NCBI GenBank assembly: GCA_030248195.1
Contig: JASAND010026033.1
Coordinates: forward strand, 1 to 64,000
Source of the DNA: Trissonchulus latispiculum
Lineage: Eukaryota; Nematoda; Enoplea; Enoplida; Ironidae
DNA: 64,000 bases
Direction of reading: 5' to 3'
Shown: piece after piece, positions 35,052 through 46,420 of the stretch
How positions within the stretch are numbered: position 1 is the first letter of the stretch
Layout: every line of letters begins with the position of its first letter
Position numbers and translations under genes: made by a program
Notes under the pieces: generated by a model
Databases searched by the model: none
What the model was told of the DNA's origin: nothing
What the model saw: the letters and a program-made list of their open reading frames with translations, nothing else

Positions 35052-36267
35052 TTAAGGGGGGGGGTCGCCGGATACCAAATTTTATAGTGACCGATTTCGC
35101 TCCTTTTCGGGTATAATATACCCCCTATGTGTCCAAAAACAAGGCAGATTTTTAGAGTCCAGGGTGAATCCAGTTAAGAGATATTGCAGTTCAAATCCCT
35201 ACAATTTAGTATATACGTCACTATACCTGTCTGAGGGTTTCGAAGTCGTGTCGGCCGAAGTAAGTCGAAGAACTGCGGCCTGGCCAAGACATCAAATTAA
35301 AGCACCTATCTGGGGCTATTTATTGCTGTACAAATGAAAATCATACGCCATATAGCTAGCAAGTAACGGCACTTGAAAGATTTGAGCTCATCCGACTGTT
35401 ATTTACTTCAAACTTTAACCCGCTCTAACTTTCTCATACTGCCTTGTAGAGACTTGATGTAACAAGATAAAATGTCCAGGACATCGAAAGCTTCAATTTG
35501 ATATAAATTTGACTATATTTGGAAAATTTGAAAATTGGCCATTTTTTGACTATAGAAGCCTTCGTTATCGAACTGAGGCATGCATCCGCAGTTCAACACT
35601 AGCAATTGCAGTGAATATTAGCACAAATCTTCCTTTCATATGTGCAAATTGGCACACCAAATTTGGTTGGAATATCTCGGGTTTCACCCGACATATGGAC
35701 CATTATATTCAAATATTTGAGAAAATGACTTATTTTGACGCAAAAAGCCAACGCGGTGACCAAAAGTGTGATCTACTCCCAAGCAGTAGTAGAGATTGTG
35801 CGTATGCAAATTGAACCTCTATTTGTGCACTGTGTTAATATATATCCGCAAAATTTGTGCAGTTAATGGTTTGTTCAGGGCATGACGAAACATTCTTCGG
35901 TGACATTTTTGTAAGTCAGAATTGTGCAAAAACCGACTTCATCCAACTTTGAAAATTTCTATAAAATCGGTGAGCTAACGCAAAAACACCTCATATAGAT
36001 AATAACACGCTACCTAGTTCAGATTAACGTTTTGGCAAGTTATAGCTCATTTGCTCTTACACAGCGCTCAAACTTTTGTCACCGCGAAATTTTCCTAACT
36101 TTTTCGTTTTCCTATGTTTAATACATGTCGAGGTCACCTATTGTGAATGATAGGGAAAGTTTTGCTGCAAACTCAACTGTCTTGTTTCGCAGACCCACGG
36201 GGAGTGCAAAACATGTGATAATGAGAAAAACCGGAGATGGTCGAAAATTGGCGACCTCCCCCCTTAA
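35052..36267. mobile_element. TTAA-flanked G-tract element, about 1.2 kb
   Basis: The left end TTAAGGGGGGGGGTCGCC and right end GGCGACCTCCCCCCTTAA are inverted with two differences over 18 bases. The TTAA target duplications lie at 35052-35055 and 36264-36267. The interior has no transposase. The element lies just upstream of the Polinton relic and downstream (in gene orientation, upstream) of the Cys-rich exon. Confidence 0.75.
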
Positions 36268-36272
36268 AGTGA

Positions 36273-36301
36273 AACAAACAACAAACAAACAAACAAACAA
36301 A
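36273..36301 (+). repeat. (AAAC)n microsatellite
   Basis: ACAAACAAACAAACAAAC run directly outside the TTAA element. Confidence 0.8.
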
Positions 36302-37079
36302 TGCTTTTACTTGACAAAAATAAAGTTTATTAGCAAAAAGTTATATAAATAACAGCAAATGCAAAATACGAACAGATATAAACAGAATACATACTCATAA
36401 CGTACTCAGTTTAAACATGTCAGTAATAGGTAACTATATACGTAATAATAATACTAATAATATCAAGTAGGACTGAGAAAGGCCAATAAGGCCACTTAAA
36501 CCTCATACCCTTAAACCTTAAACCTGAAACACTGGACATCATTCGATTTTTCACACAACTTTTTGAAGTTTGCGCGCTTTTGTTCACATTGGACAGCAAT
36601 TGGAAACAGCAATCAATCTTATACACACTAGCAGCAGATTACAGCAGTTCCCAAATTATTGCTAGAGAAATTGAAGATTTCATATTGGATAGGCCGCAAA
36701 ACGAAGTCATCGTAAGAGTCGTTATCAACCTTAAAAGAAACTATACGTTTATAACTGGGAAGGTATTAGGGAATAAAATATTTGAGATAATTAGTAAGGC
36801 AATTAAATAACAACACTAATATATATAGTGTACCTGTATGGTCATACATTAGAATCACAGTTCTTGCCAACAACAAATGTAAAATGACGTATAAGAACCA
36901 AAATGGTAGGGCGAGTTTCGTTGTAATCCTTAATTTTCGATGAGGGTTTTGAACCCACTCTTGAATTCGATTAGCTATATATTCTGGCCCTCAATTAAAC
37001 TTGCCACAATTTTGTTTTGAGGTTTGACTGTGCAATATGAAATGATAAATATGATGAAATGAAATGGATCTGATTGACT
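36302..37079. other. No gene recognised
   Basis: A 76-codon plus ORF at 36580-36810 has no recognisable domain. It precedes the polymerase relic and could belong to the same element. Confidence 0.3.
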
Positions 37080-38200
37080 GGCGTAATCAAAACCGACAAT
37101 CAAACATGCGGTTATGTTCTTGAAGTTGATCTAGAATTTCCTCCACAGCTCCATGATTCCCACAACGACTAGCCCCTGAAATACTCGAAATCACTGGTGA
37201 AATGCTAAGACCGTATGCACAATCTCTTTATGAAGATCTTGGCACGACCCCTTCAAAGGTTGAAAAGTTAGTTCCGAATCTTCGTCCCAGAGCTAACTAC
37301 ATAAGTTCATTACCGAAATTTAAGACTTTGTCTTCAACTAGGACTAAACTGACCCATGTCCACAGAGTCCTTCGATTGGAACAAAAAGCTTGGATGAAGC
37401 CGTATGTCATGTTTAATACTGAAATGCGGAAAATTGCGAAAAGCGAATTTGAAAAAGACTTATTCAATCTACTAAACAATGCCGTTCTCGAGAAAACCAT
37501 GGAAAACCTGTACAGCTTGTGACTACGGAACGAAAATTTGTTAAATTGACTGCAAAGCCTAGATTTAATCGTGCTGTAATTTTTTCTGACGTCTTAGTTG
37601 CTGTATCTATAAATAGGGTTTCTGTAAAGTTATGTAAACCAATATATGTAGGATTAAGTGTCCTTGATTTGTCCAAATATCTCATGTATGATTTTAACTA
37701 TAATTATGTTTCAGAATAATATGGTAAACAAGCTAAGCTTTTATTTATTGATACTGATTCCTTGTGCTATTATATTCGCACTGACAATGCATATGAAGAC
37801 ATGTTTAGTGATATTGATTTATTTGATACAAGTGACTATCCACTTACTCATTTTCTCCATTCTACCCAAAACAAAAGGTTTTAGGTAAAATAAAAGATGA
37901 GATGGCTGGTAGCGCTATGAGTGAATTTTGTTGCCTGCGTGCCAAAATGTATAGTTTTGTTTGTGATGGTATTGACAAAAAACGTGCTAAAGTTATCAAA
38001 AAGAATGTTGTAAAGAAATGTATATCTCATTCGGACTATGTAAATGTATCATAACATGAACTTTATTAGAACTACTTTTCATCAATTGTATAGTGTACAG
38101 TTGAACAAAACTAGCTTGTCATGTTACAATGATAAGCGGTATTTGCTTGATGATGGTATATCTAGCTTTGCTTATGGTCATCATAAAATAAACTATTAAA
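37080..38200 (+). pseudogene. Polinton/Maverick-type DNA polymerase B, C-terminal part, broken
   Basis: GYVLEVDLEFPPQLHDSHND (about 37112) is followed by a stop. The frame 37202-37522 then carries the conserved NTEMRKIAKSEFEKDLFNLL stretch (about 37412) of protein-primed family B polymerases. The next frame, from 37519, has KPIYVGLSVLDLSKYLMYDF. LFIDTDS (about 37741) gives the catalytic DTD motif. A final acidic DDG stretch follows at about 38150. At least four frameshifts or stops break the frame. The N-terminal exonuclease half is absent. Order and spacing with the integrase downstream fit a Polinton/Maverick, which encodes its own polymerase and integrase. Confidence 0.75.
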
Positions 38201-38699
38201 GAGTTTCGTGTTGTAGGCTTGGCAAGCATGTATAAAATTTACTATAACTTGAAGGATCCAGGCATACATTAACATATGGTCGGGCATACATTAACATTAA
38301 CATGTGCCTGTCCCAAAAAATTTTGAGGGGCTTGTACCTTCAACAAAAATTTTCAGGGGGTGCTTGTACCTCAAGAATAAATTCGTAAAATTTTTCAAAA
38401 AATTAAAGCTAATTTTATTAAAATTTGCAATTTTTTCTCAAAATTTGCAAAAAAACTTAATTTTACCGATGTTCCCGAAAAATTAATGTGAGCTAAAACA
38501 TTCCGGCGAAGCCGGAAATGTTTTGAACTTTTTCTGTAAAAACTAATTTTTTGGGCTGTTTTTGGTTACCCCTTGGTCATTTTGTTGTTATCCCTTGTCC
38601 CCGACGGCGATAGGGCTTGTACCTTGTCCGGGTTGGGAGGGGCTTGGACCCCCAGACGCCCCCCCCGCGTTAACCTATGGATCCAGGACCGTTAAGTAG
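38201..38699. other. Gap between polymerase and integrase relics
   Basis: Contains an imperfect repeat (AAAAATTTT, GGGGCTTGTACCT twice at about 38325-38370) and a C-run. No gene is seen. Confidence 0.4.
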
Positions 38700-39710
38700 C
38701 ATTGAAAAGCTTTATAATGCTGCAAAAGCAGCAAATTTGAATGTCAGTAGAAAGAATGTTAAAGAATGGCTCGAAGAAAGAAAGAGAGTCAAGAAGCTTA
38801 TACACTGCATAAGCAACGTAAGCTAAAATTTAAACGACCCCGAATGATGATTTGTGGCAAATGGATCTTAGCGGATGTGACTAATGTTACTAAGTCAAAC
38901 GATGGGTTCAAATATATTTTAGTTGTCATTGATACATTAAGTAAATTCTTGTGGGCGCTCCCTGTAAAGAATACAAAGCCAGAATCTATTATTGCTGCGT
39001 TTTCCACAATTCAACGAACGCCTAAGCATTTGATTTCAGATAAAGGTGATGAGTTTCTGGATTCAAAATTTAAAATTTATAACTGCACTGACATAGGGAT
39101 TAATTATTATACAAGTCAAAATCCAGATGCTAAGGCAGCTTTCGCTGAAAGAGTTATTCGAACCCTGAAAGGAAAAATTTATACATATTTTACACGCCCA
39201 AATTCTTGGCGCTATATTGATATTTTACAAGAACTCGTACGTCGTACAATAATTCAAAACATCGAAATATAGGGATGGCACCAGCACCAATGGGGGTTAA
39301 TGAGATGAACGAAGATGGGGTAAGGACAAAATTATTCCCTCCAAAAGATCGGACAGTGAGTGCAGTATAAATTTGAGCTAGAAAATTTGATTAGAATTAG
39401 TAAGGAGCGAGGTATTTTCCAAAAAAGCTGCGAGAGAATGAACGAGAGAAATCTTTTCAATTAGAGCGCTAATTCTAGTGATCCAGTTGTTTACAAAATG
39501 AAAGATGCTAATTGTGAGGAAATTGTTGGGTTCCAACCCTTTACGAACCAGAATCACAGAAAATTATGCAAACAAATAATATTCATAAAGTAGAAAAAGT
39601 TTTGAAGAAGAGAAAAATGGTGGTAAAGTGCAATATCTTGTCAAAAGGTTAGGGTTTCCAACATCGATGAACTCTTGGATTGATGAAGATGATATTGTGT
39701 AACCTGAGAT
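38700..39710 (+). pseudogene. Polinton-type retroviral-like integrase, broken
   Basis: The frame 38766-39272 holds a basic head (YTLHKQRKLKFKR) and the catalytic core. VTNVTKSNDGFKYILVVIDT and LSKFLWALPVK surround the first Asp region, and ISDKGDEFLD carries the second Asp. ERVIRTLKG lies near the third acidic position. After frameshifts, the C-terminal chromo-like segment is recognisable at about 39370-39700 (SKERGIFQKS, DPVVYKMKD). Polinton integrases have this arrangement. Stops at 39270, 39368 and beyond make it inactive. Confidence 0.75.
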
Positions 39711-40261
39711 TTTGTTAACCTGCTTTACAACTTTAATTGCAATTTGAGAATATCAACGAATATACAACAAGAATGTAGACAAATAGATAAGAACGTAGAC
39801 AAATAGATAAGAGTGTCAACAACGCATCATAGTCATAATCATTCCCTGCAGCAATCCCAGGAACGAGCAAGAGTTAATAAAAAATGACCAGCTTCTTTTT
39901 GTAGAAGATGGGATAGCAAATTTCCTTCGTAGTCTAACATAAGTTTAAGATTGTTCAGCATCTTCTCGAAAGCTAAACGTCGCAGAGAATAGCATTTATT
40001 TACTGGTGCAGACGGTAACTATTCATATTGCCATCTTTAATCGCAGCTTCTTGTGCTATAAACTCTAATTCGCCGTGCACAAACAGCTCAACTTCATTCC
40101 ATTTCATACAAAACCAGTACCACAAAACATTGTAACCGACAGTTCTCGACAGAGTCAGGAAAAAAACTGACCATAATGTGGAAGTTTTTCTATTATATAG
40201 TCTCATAGTTAGCTAATAATGCTCCAGCTTGTGAAAGTTTTGGTAAGGGAGCTTGACACTA
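39711..40261. other. No gene recognised
   Basis: AT-rich. A direct repeat AACGTAGACAAATAGATAAG appears near 39790. A minus-strand 68-codon ORF (40206-40000) is unrecognised. Confidence 0.35.
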
Positions 40262-40503
40262 TATAGATGACATCACAAGGCTGACGGTTGACTGCTTACG
40301 ACTGACGGCTTGCGGCGGACTGCTGACGGCTTACGACTGACGGCTTACGGCTGATGGCTGACGGCTTACGGCTGACGGCATACAGCTGACGGCTGACAGC
40401 TTACGGCTGACGGTTTACAGGTGGCTGCTGGCAGCTTACGGCTGACGGCTGATGGCTTACGGCTGACGGCTTACGGCTGACGGCTGACGGTTGACAGCTT
40501 GCG
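40262..40503. repeat. Minisatellite with 7-bp module (CTGACGG / CTTACGG)
   Basis: About 240 bp of alternating CTGACGG, CTTACGG and variants (CTGATGG, CTGACAG). The period is 7 or 14 and so not a multiple of three. It gives an artefactual repetitive ORF on the minus strand. Confidence 0.85.
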
Positions 40504-40768
40504 CTTAACAAATATAAAAGTAGTACCATAGTAATCCAGACACTCATCATGTATAAGTGTACTAAGTGCAAAACAGAATTCAAGCATCGACAAAGCTTGC
40601 ATACACACTCAAAGTCACACATTCAATGCAGTTTATGGTGGTTTTGCGCTAAACCCGTCAGATATATCTAATCCGAGAAAATTTAGAAAGGATGTTCTCA
40701 TTCTAACTGATAAAATGGTATATATCGACTACTGTTAAACAAAAGGAATCAATTGAAGTAATGCTATA

Positions 40769-41134
40769 ATGACTAAACGAGTAGCTCTTGTTCCGTCGTC
40801 TCCCGTAAAGACTGCAACTGCAGCGATTCAACTTGTTGTGAAGTTGGTGGAGGATGGCAATCCTAGCCTAATTACACTTTATCCTAAACATTTACGCAAT
40901 AAAGCTTCTCTATTCTTGCAACAGGTTAATGTGGGAACAGATGACAACGGTCGGGTTATTTACCCTGACAACACAGTTAGTTCAAATTTGTATGATTTGG
41001 TAAGATACTTTATAACGAAATTTAGTCCACTAGATGCTCCAAAGTTTGAACAGTTTCTTGCATCTGTACCCAAAACATTATTGGGCGTATGCCGTGTTTC
41101 TGAACCCATCAAGTGGTTAAAACATGAAACCTAG
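40769..41134 (+). CDS. Small Polinton-associated ORF, about 121 aa
   Basis: Starts with ATG at 40769 and is open to 41134. The central stretch DDNGRVIYPDNTVSSNLYDL resembles the GRIIY...GSNIxDL pattern found in small proteins of invertebrate Polintons, whose role is not established to my knowledge. It lies in the same orientation as the polymerase and integrase relics. It is uninterrupted, unlike them. The assignment rests on motif memory, and a host gene is not excluded. Confidence 0.4.
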   Translation: MTKRVALVPSSPVKTATAAIQLVVKLVEDGNPSLITLYPKHLRNKASLFLQQVNVGTDDNGRVIYPDNTVSSNLYDLVRYFITKFSPLDAPKFEQFLASVPKTLLGVCRVSEPIKWLKHET

Positions 41135-41205
41135 CACTTTGATGCAGCAATAGAAAAACTTAAGTTTGAGTTTCTGAGCTAAAGACAAGTGTTAAAGAAC
41201 TTAAA

Positions 41206-41725
41206 ATGCCTACCTATTATTGTCTTACTTATTATAGTCAATCAATGGTTGTGTTTCATTCTGGTTGGTCACCATTTAGCAATTTCCATATTTCTTCTTT
41301 CACATTAGGTGGCATTGAATACAACTTTGTTGAACAATACTATCAAAGAGAGAAGGCCAAATCCTTTAATGATGTCTACACTTTTATCATGAGATTATCA
41401 AAGCCAAGTCGCCTCGCATTCACAAACAGCTTGCGAAGGGAATCTAAGGATTTGATAAGGATAAATGGATGGTTGTTGCTGAATGCTCATGAGTGTGCGA
41501 GCCAAGTTTGCTCAAAATTACCGATTAAGAGAGCTTTTTATTGAGACTAAGGATTGTATCATTGCCGAAGCTTCGAAATATGATAGCTATTGGGGTATTG
41601 GTTTGGACATTAACGATGAAAGGGTTATAAATGTAAATGATTGGCCTGGAGAGAATGACCTTGGACAACTATTAACACGCATCAGAAATGAATATCGTCA
41701 ATTTAATTGTTACATCCGACTTTAA
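41206..41725 (+). pseudogene. NADAR (YbiA/DUF1768) domain protein, frameshifted
   Basis: The first frame (41206-about 41450) has FHSGWSPFSNFHISSFTLGG and YNFVEQYYQREKA. These are the N-terminal NADAR signature. The next frame (from about 41483) has VRAKFAQNYRLRELFIETKD, then YDSYWGIGL and WPGENDLGQLLTRIR, the C-terminal signature. Between them the reading passes through a third frame, ending in a stop near 41495. NADAR proteins are N-glycosidases or related enzymes that act on ADP-ribose-linked or riboflavin-pathway substrates. They often sit in conflict systems of phages and bacteria. The position at the end of the Polinton relic suggests cargo, but I cannot fix the element boundary. It looks recently broken, because the domain is otherwise well conserved. 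Confidence 0.8.
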
Positions 41726-43495
41726 GTGTTCTATAGATTTGTACAGTTTATCTAACGTTAAATGAAATCCAAATATTTCAATGCTGCAACGTTGAGATTG
41801 TCCTGTACTTGTCAAATATTTTGCAATGGTTGTATAGTAATGTCTTGGTGCTAAAAATGTTAATTATTTAAGTTTGGAGTTTGGACTCGCAAAAAGCCTT
41901 CACCTCCTAAACCAATAGACAGCAAAAACGACAACAGCTTTGTCACGTCTGTGGACGCTTCACAAGTAGACGTGGAGCCCATCTCGCTTCTGAATGCACC
42001 AGACCTAGTCATAAGAGATATACAGGCCTTGAATGATGGATAGTATGAGAGCTTTCGTTATAGAAAGCTTTGGTGTCCACAATTTGGATTTTACCTGAAC
42101 CAGTGGGCTCAGACTGCTTCCTTGAATATATTAGACATATTGCACATTCAACACTAAGTGACGACGGTCGTAATATAATACATGTATTTCTTACTGCTCA
42201 TTATTGGTTGATGTATATAATGTAAATAAAGAAATTGTGATTTCTTGGTGTGCTATGTATATATATGCTTACACTGTGAATAATTAACTACAGAAATTAA
42301 TTTACTTATTGCGAATTAATAAAACGACTTCATAGTTAATTAAAGAGTGTAGAAATAAAGAAAGAACAGAAAACAAGACTTGAAGATTGATAGGACAGTG
42401 GTACCGCAGTACCGGTACCGCGTGGTCCTCATTTACCCCTTCGCACACTAATCACACTGGTAAAATTAGTACACTGCCACAATTTTAAAAGCATCTTTTG
42501 CCAGAGCCTAATTTTAGATTAGCATAGCATATGTACACTACACTGCATTTCCACAACGCGTTCTAATCAGTTCTGGAAGATTTTTCGTGATTTTGCGATA
42601 TTTTTTGCAGTTTTTAGCTACATAAAACTAGAAGTTTAAGCTAGCTTTCAGCTAAAATTACTATTATTTATCTAGTCATTTATTTTGCGCAAAATCGATA
42701 GACACGGATTTTCTCATCTTTTAACACACCATATTCTCAAAGCAAGATGTGAGAGTTGTACATCAAAGGCACCGATACAGCAGAGAAGCTCAGCTTTGAT
42801 TTTGAAGCATTATCTACTTTTCTCCAGGTTATTTGACAGACAGGATTAGACAATGATTGGCCAAATTTAGCGTCCATCGAATGAATTACTAGTGAACTGT
42901 TATCGAAAGAATGAAAATTGCGAAAAATGCACTTTAAGAAAGCAGTTTGCAGTTTTTTGCTCAATTATTTTAACTTTTTATGAGGAATCTAGTGACAAGG
43001 TTAGTACCAAAGAATGTTTATGTGTGCAGCGTGCACTATAAGCCATTTTTGCTTTCTTTGTCAATCGTTCAGAAAAGAATTAAACACGTTGCAAGTCCAG
43101 TTTTTCGTGCTCCTTTCTCCAAGTGCCTTTTCAATAAACGGTAAAGTTGAGTAGAGTTAAAATTAAGCTCAAGCTCAACCTTAACTCTTTCTCGCACAGA
43201 AAGAGTTCGTTGAATGTTGGAATGCCTGGCAAATTTTGTCCAAAATAATTTTTGAAAAACTCGTATAATATGGTTGAATACTACAAAAATTTTAAGATTG
43301 GTCAAATTTGAGGCATGCCTTTAGAAAATAATCAACATTTTAGGGAGGGGTTTGGTGTTCGGGGCTTGGTGTCGTTGATTTGAAGCACTTGATGTCCTTA
43401 GATTTAGAAGCTGTTTGTGAAACACCAAACCTCTAGCTTTAATCCTACGTGTATAATAACTTCAGCAGCTCATAGCGCACTGATTGCACTGTGAA
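41726..43495. other. No gene recognised
   Basis: AT-rich sequence with short ORFs only. 41870-42110 contains in-frame pieces such as SLHLLNQ that may be Polinton debris. Confidence 0.35.
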
Positions 43496-44856
43496 CTAAA
43501 GTCTGACCAAAAATTCTGGAAGGAAGGGGAGTGGCGGGTACGGAAGGTATAAAATATATTTAGAAGGGAGAGTGGGAATATTGTCGGGAGCGCGAAAAAA
43601 CGTCGGGGAAACACAATGCTAATAAGGTGGCCCTAACAACGGATCCGCCGGATGAATGGCAAAACGGAAGGGGTGTTCATTTTGATTTTTTATTTATTTA
43701 TGGTCGTATCCGGTGCGAAAAAAACCGGAAAAATCGGTTTTTCCGGTCTGGTGCTCGGAATCGCGGATAAAAAACGTTAGTTTTTGGCACAATGAATATT
43801 TGGGAGGCTACTTTCATTTTACCGGTGTCAAAGTAATCGAATATCCGGTCGATTTCCGGTTATGAGCTTTTAAATATTAGATTTCATGGGCTATTATATC
43901 AGTATACGGTTGGTCCGGAAGTCAAATTATTTAATTAAAATTACAATTTGTCTATAGCTATCAATCATCAACCGCAAATTACTTCATATCTGCTGTAATT
44001 TTTGAATGATAGCGTTTTAAAAACGTGCTGATTTTGCTTGTTTTGTGTAATTGTTAAACCGGATATATGCGATTTGATCCCATACGCTTAGCTTTGTCGC
44101 ACGCAACACAATTTATTTTTGAACCCTTTTTAAAACGCTATCCTTCAAAAATTACAGCAGATATGAAGTGATTTGAGGTTGTTGCTTGTTAGGGATAGAC
44201 AAAATGTCATTTTAATGAAACAATTTGACTTCCGGACCAACCGGATACTGAGATAATAGCCCATGAAATCTCAAATGTCCAAGCTCAGAACCGGAAATCG
44301 GCCTGATATTCGATTACTTTGACACCGGTAAAATGAATGTAGCCTCCCAAATATTCATTGAGCCAAAAACTAACATTTTTTATCCGCGATTCCGAGCACC
44401 AGACCGGAAAAACCGATTTTTCCGGTTTTTTTCGCACCGGATACGACCATAAATCTCGCAATTTTGGTCCAAATTGGACAAAACTTCGTATATAGACTAA
44501 TTTCGACCCGCTAAATCTAAAAATTCAATCAGCGAAACTGTACGACCTACCCATCTTGCTGTACAGTTTTTGTGACCTAGACATCCGGTAACCGGACATG
44601 GACCGGATGTGACCGGATTTTCAGAAATGTCTTGGGCCAAGGACCAATGTGCTAGAGTATGAATGAATTAGCATTGCCTTTCCGAATCTGAAGCGTTTTT
44701 ATCGATTTGGCATCCGGTAACCGGATATAGACCGGATATGATGGTTTTACCGGATTCTCCTGCTCCTGAGGTTTCTTTTCTTTTCAGCTAACTTCAAAGG
44801 TTAACTTAGGACAAGCGCTCACAGTTCGGTTCCAAGAATTTTTGGTCAGACTTTAG
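43496..44856. mobile_element. CCGG-rich foldback element, about 1.36 kb, mariner-type ends
   Basis: The termini CTAAAGTCTGACCAAAAATT at 43496 and AATTTTTGGTCAGACTTTAG at 44837-44856 are inverted. An inner palindrome of about 750 bp runs from about 43697 (TTATGGTCGTATCCGGTGCG) to about 44453 (CGCACCGGATACGACCATAA). Motifs AACCGG, CCGGAAAAATCGG and CCGGTAACCGG recur. The AGTxTGACCAAAAA terminus resembles Tc1/mariner-type ends, also seen at 53373 and 16086. No transposase is present. Confidence 0.75.
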
Positions 44857-45172
44857 TCTGCAGTTATTACAGGTTTTAGTGCAAACTTAACTTATGAATT
44901 TATAGACTCTACGTGAAGGTCAAAACTCGACGTTTCGAAGATTGAGTGCACTTTGCTGCTAAAACCTTAACCTTAAGCAAGTGAAGCTGTTTTAATAGCA
45001 ACAGTATTAGGTACAAGACAAGGCACGAGTATTACAGTGTCACAAGAGGTCAACGTTAATAAAAACCATTCAGTATCAATGCTGAAACCTTGGATAATCT
45101 CCGCTTTTCTGTGATATCTTTAGTTTTAAACACTGCCTATAAAGGCTGACTTAAACCTAAAGCTGACTTAAC

Positions 45173-46420
45173 CTAAGTTTCGGCATTAATTACTCTGGGG
45201 CACAAAGAATTTGGCTGCAGGAGTTTCTTCTTGTCTCTGAGGATATGGCAGATCCTGAACTTCGACGTGAGCGTGAAGCGCGTATAGGAGCTAAGCTCCT
45301 TTTCAAAAACATTAAGGAAACCCGGCAAAAAAGGTTCTTCTAAGCCGCCAACTTTGAATAGATAGTGCCCGCCTAGCGCAGTGAGCACGGCAACGACTGT
45401 TGTGGTCAGGAGGATTTTCAGTATCTGATTTTCACATCTGCCATTTTCGCAGAAAGAATAGATTGCAGCTGCAAGCGTAGATCCCCAAATTGCAAGGCCA
45501 ATAGCAAATCCGACTGCATATCGCAGACCCCTACAATAACAGTTTGGATTATTCATGGATATTTCAAAATCTGATGATTTTGGTACACCTTGCCAAATAT
45601 TATAGCACTGCTTAACGAAATGGTGGGCCAGTCCACTATTTTACTAAAGATTAGAAGGATTGTATTAAAGAGATTAACTCAAACAAATTAAAATTAGTTT
45701 TATCAAGAGTACATAATATAAGAGTGTGACAGCTGGCAAGCTTTCTGTTATCCCTGCAAAAACTATGCTCTGTTCGCTAACCGCCTACCCCCTCCCCAAA
45801 TTGGACGCCAGTGAACAAAGTAAATTCACCCGCTATGTTAGTGTTCTAAAGGTCAAAACGAACACAAATTACACTTACAAGCTGCTTGAGGTTTTGAGCT
45901 TAAGCACATAAACATAGATCGAGTGAGCGACCCCCGTTTCGGTACTGTACCCATATTGGGGCAGCGTGAGAGGCGTCAATTTGAGGATGGGGTAAGCCGA
46001 TAGCGAACATTGTAGCATGGTTTTGGTTCTGACTGCATAGAGCGTGGCGCTTGTCATACTCTTATACATTTATGTGCTCTTGGTTTTATTAGTTAAAAAT
46101 TAATTATAAACTCAACAAAAATTTAATAGTTATTTTACAATGGCCGGAACGAACACAATTTAACTCATTTAATCGGGGCCGTTTAATCCGCCCAATACAA
46201 TCTACCAACGAAACTACCTCCAGTCGGCTATTCAGAATAATTTCACATTCCATTTCAGTCCACGATTCAAAACAATTCTAGTTTCAGTGATAAAAATATA
46301 AGTTACTTTGACGCGGTTTGCTTACCTGATCAGTAGCTTTAATGAAGGATTTCGCACGGCAGCATTTACACTAGTTAGTTTAAGAACTGTATGAATGCAG
46401 GAGGCACAAGTTATCAACAT
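45173..46420 (-). CDS. Small two-helix membrane protein, paralogue of 5978-6837, two exons
   Basis: Predicted model: exon 1 is 46420-46326 (95 bp), the intron 46325-45531 (GTAAGC donor, ATTGTAG acceptor), and exon 2 45530-45173, giving 150 aa. The split codon is 2+1 as in the other copy. The N-terminal 31 residues (MLIT...LTS.N.A.RNP) and the two helices align with the paralogue. The loop FCENGRCENQI and LLTTTVVAVLTALGG are almost unchanged, while the C-terminal tail differs. Constraint on the first 95 residues against free drift of the tail suggests function in the membrane part. The locus is a diverged copy of about 5.7-7.8 kb. Its intron has taken up a MITE at 45719-46064. There is no known domain. 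Confidence 0.65.
45719..46064. mobile_element. Foldback MITE with TA target site, in an intron
   Basis: TATAAGAGTGTGACAGC at 45717 mirrors CGCTTGTCATACTCTTATA ending at 46066. Inner stretches also pair (GTTCGCTAACCGCCTACCCC against GGGGTAAGCCGATAGCGAAC). The TA flanks fit a Tc1/mariner-type insertion. A related partial copy is at about 57768-57950. Confidence 0.65.

Noticed and set aside
40401..40622. Protein with PSAVS repeats on the minus strand
   Set aside because: It is the translation of the 7-bp minisatellite, which reads in every frame.
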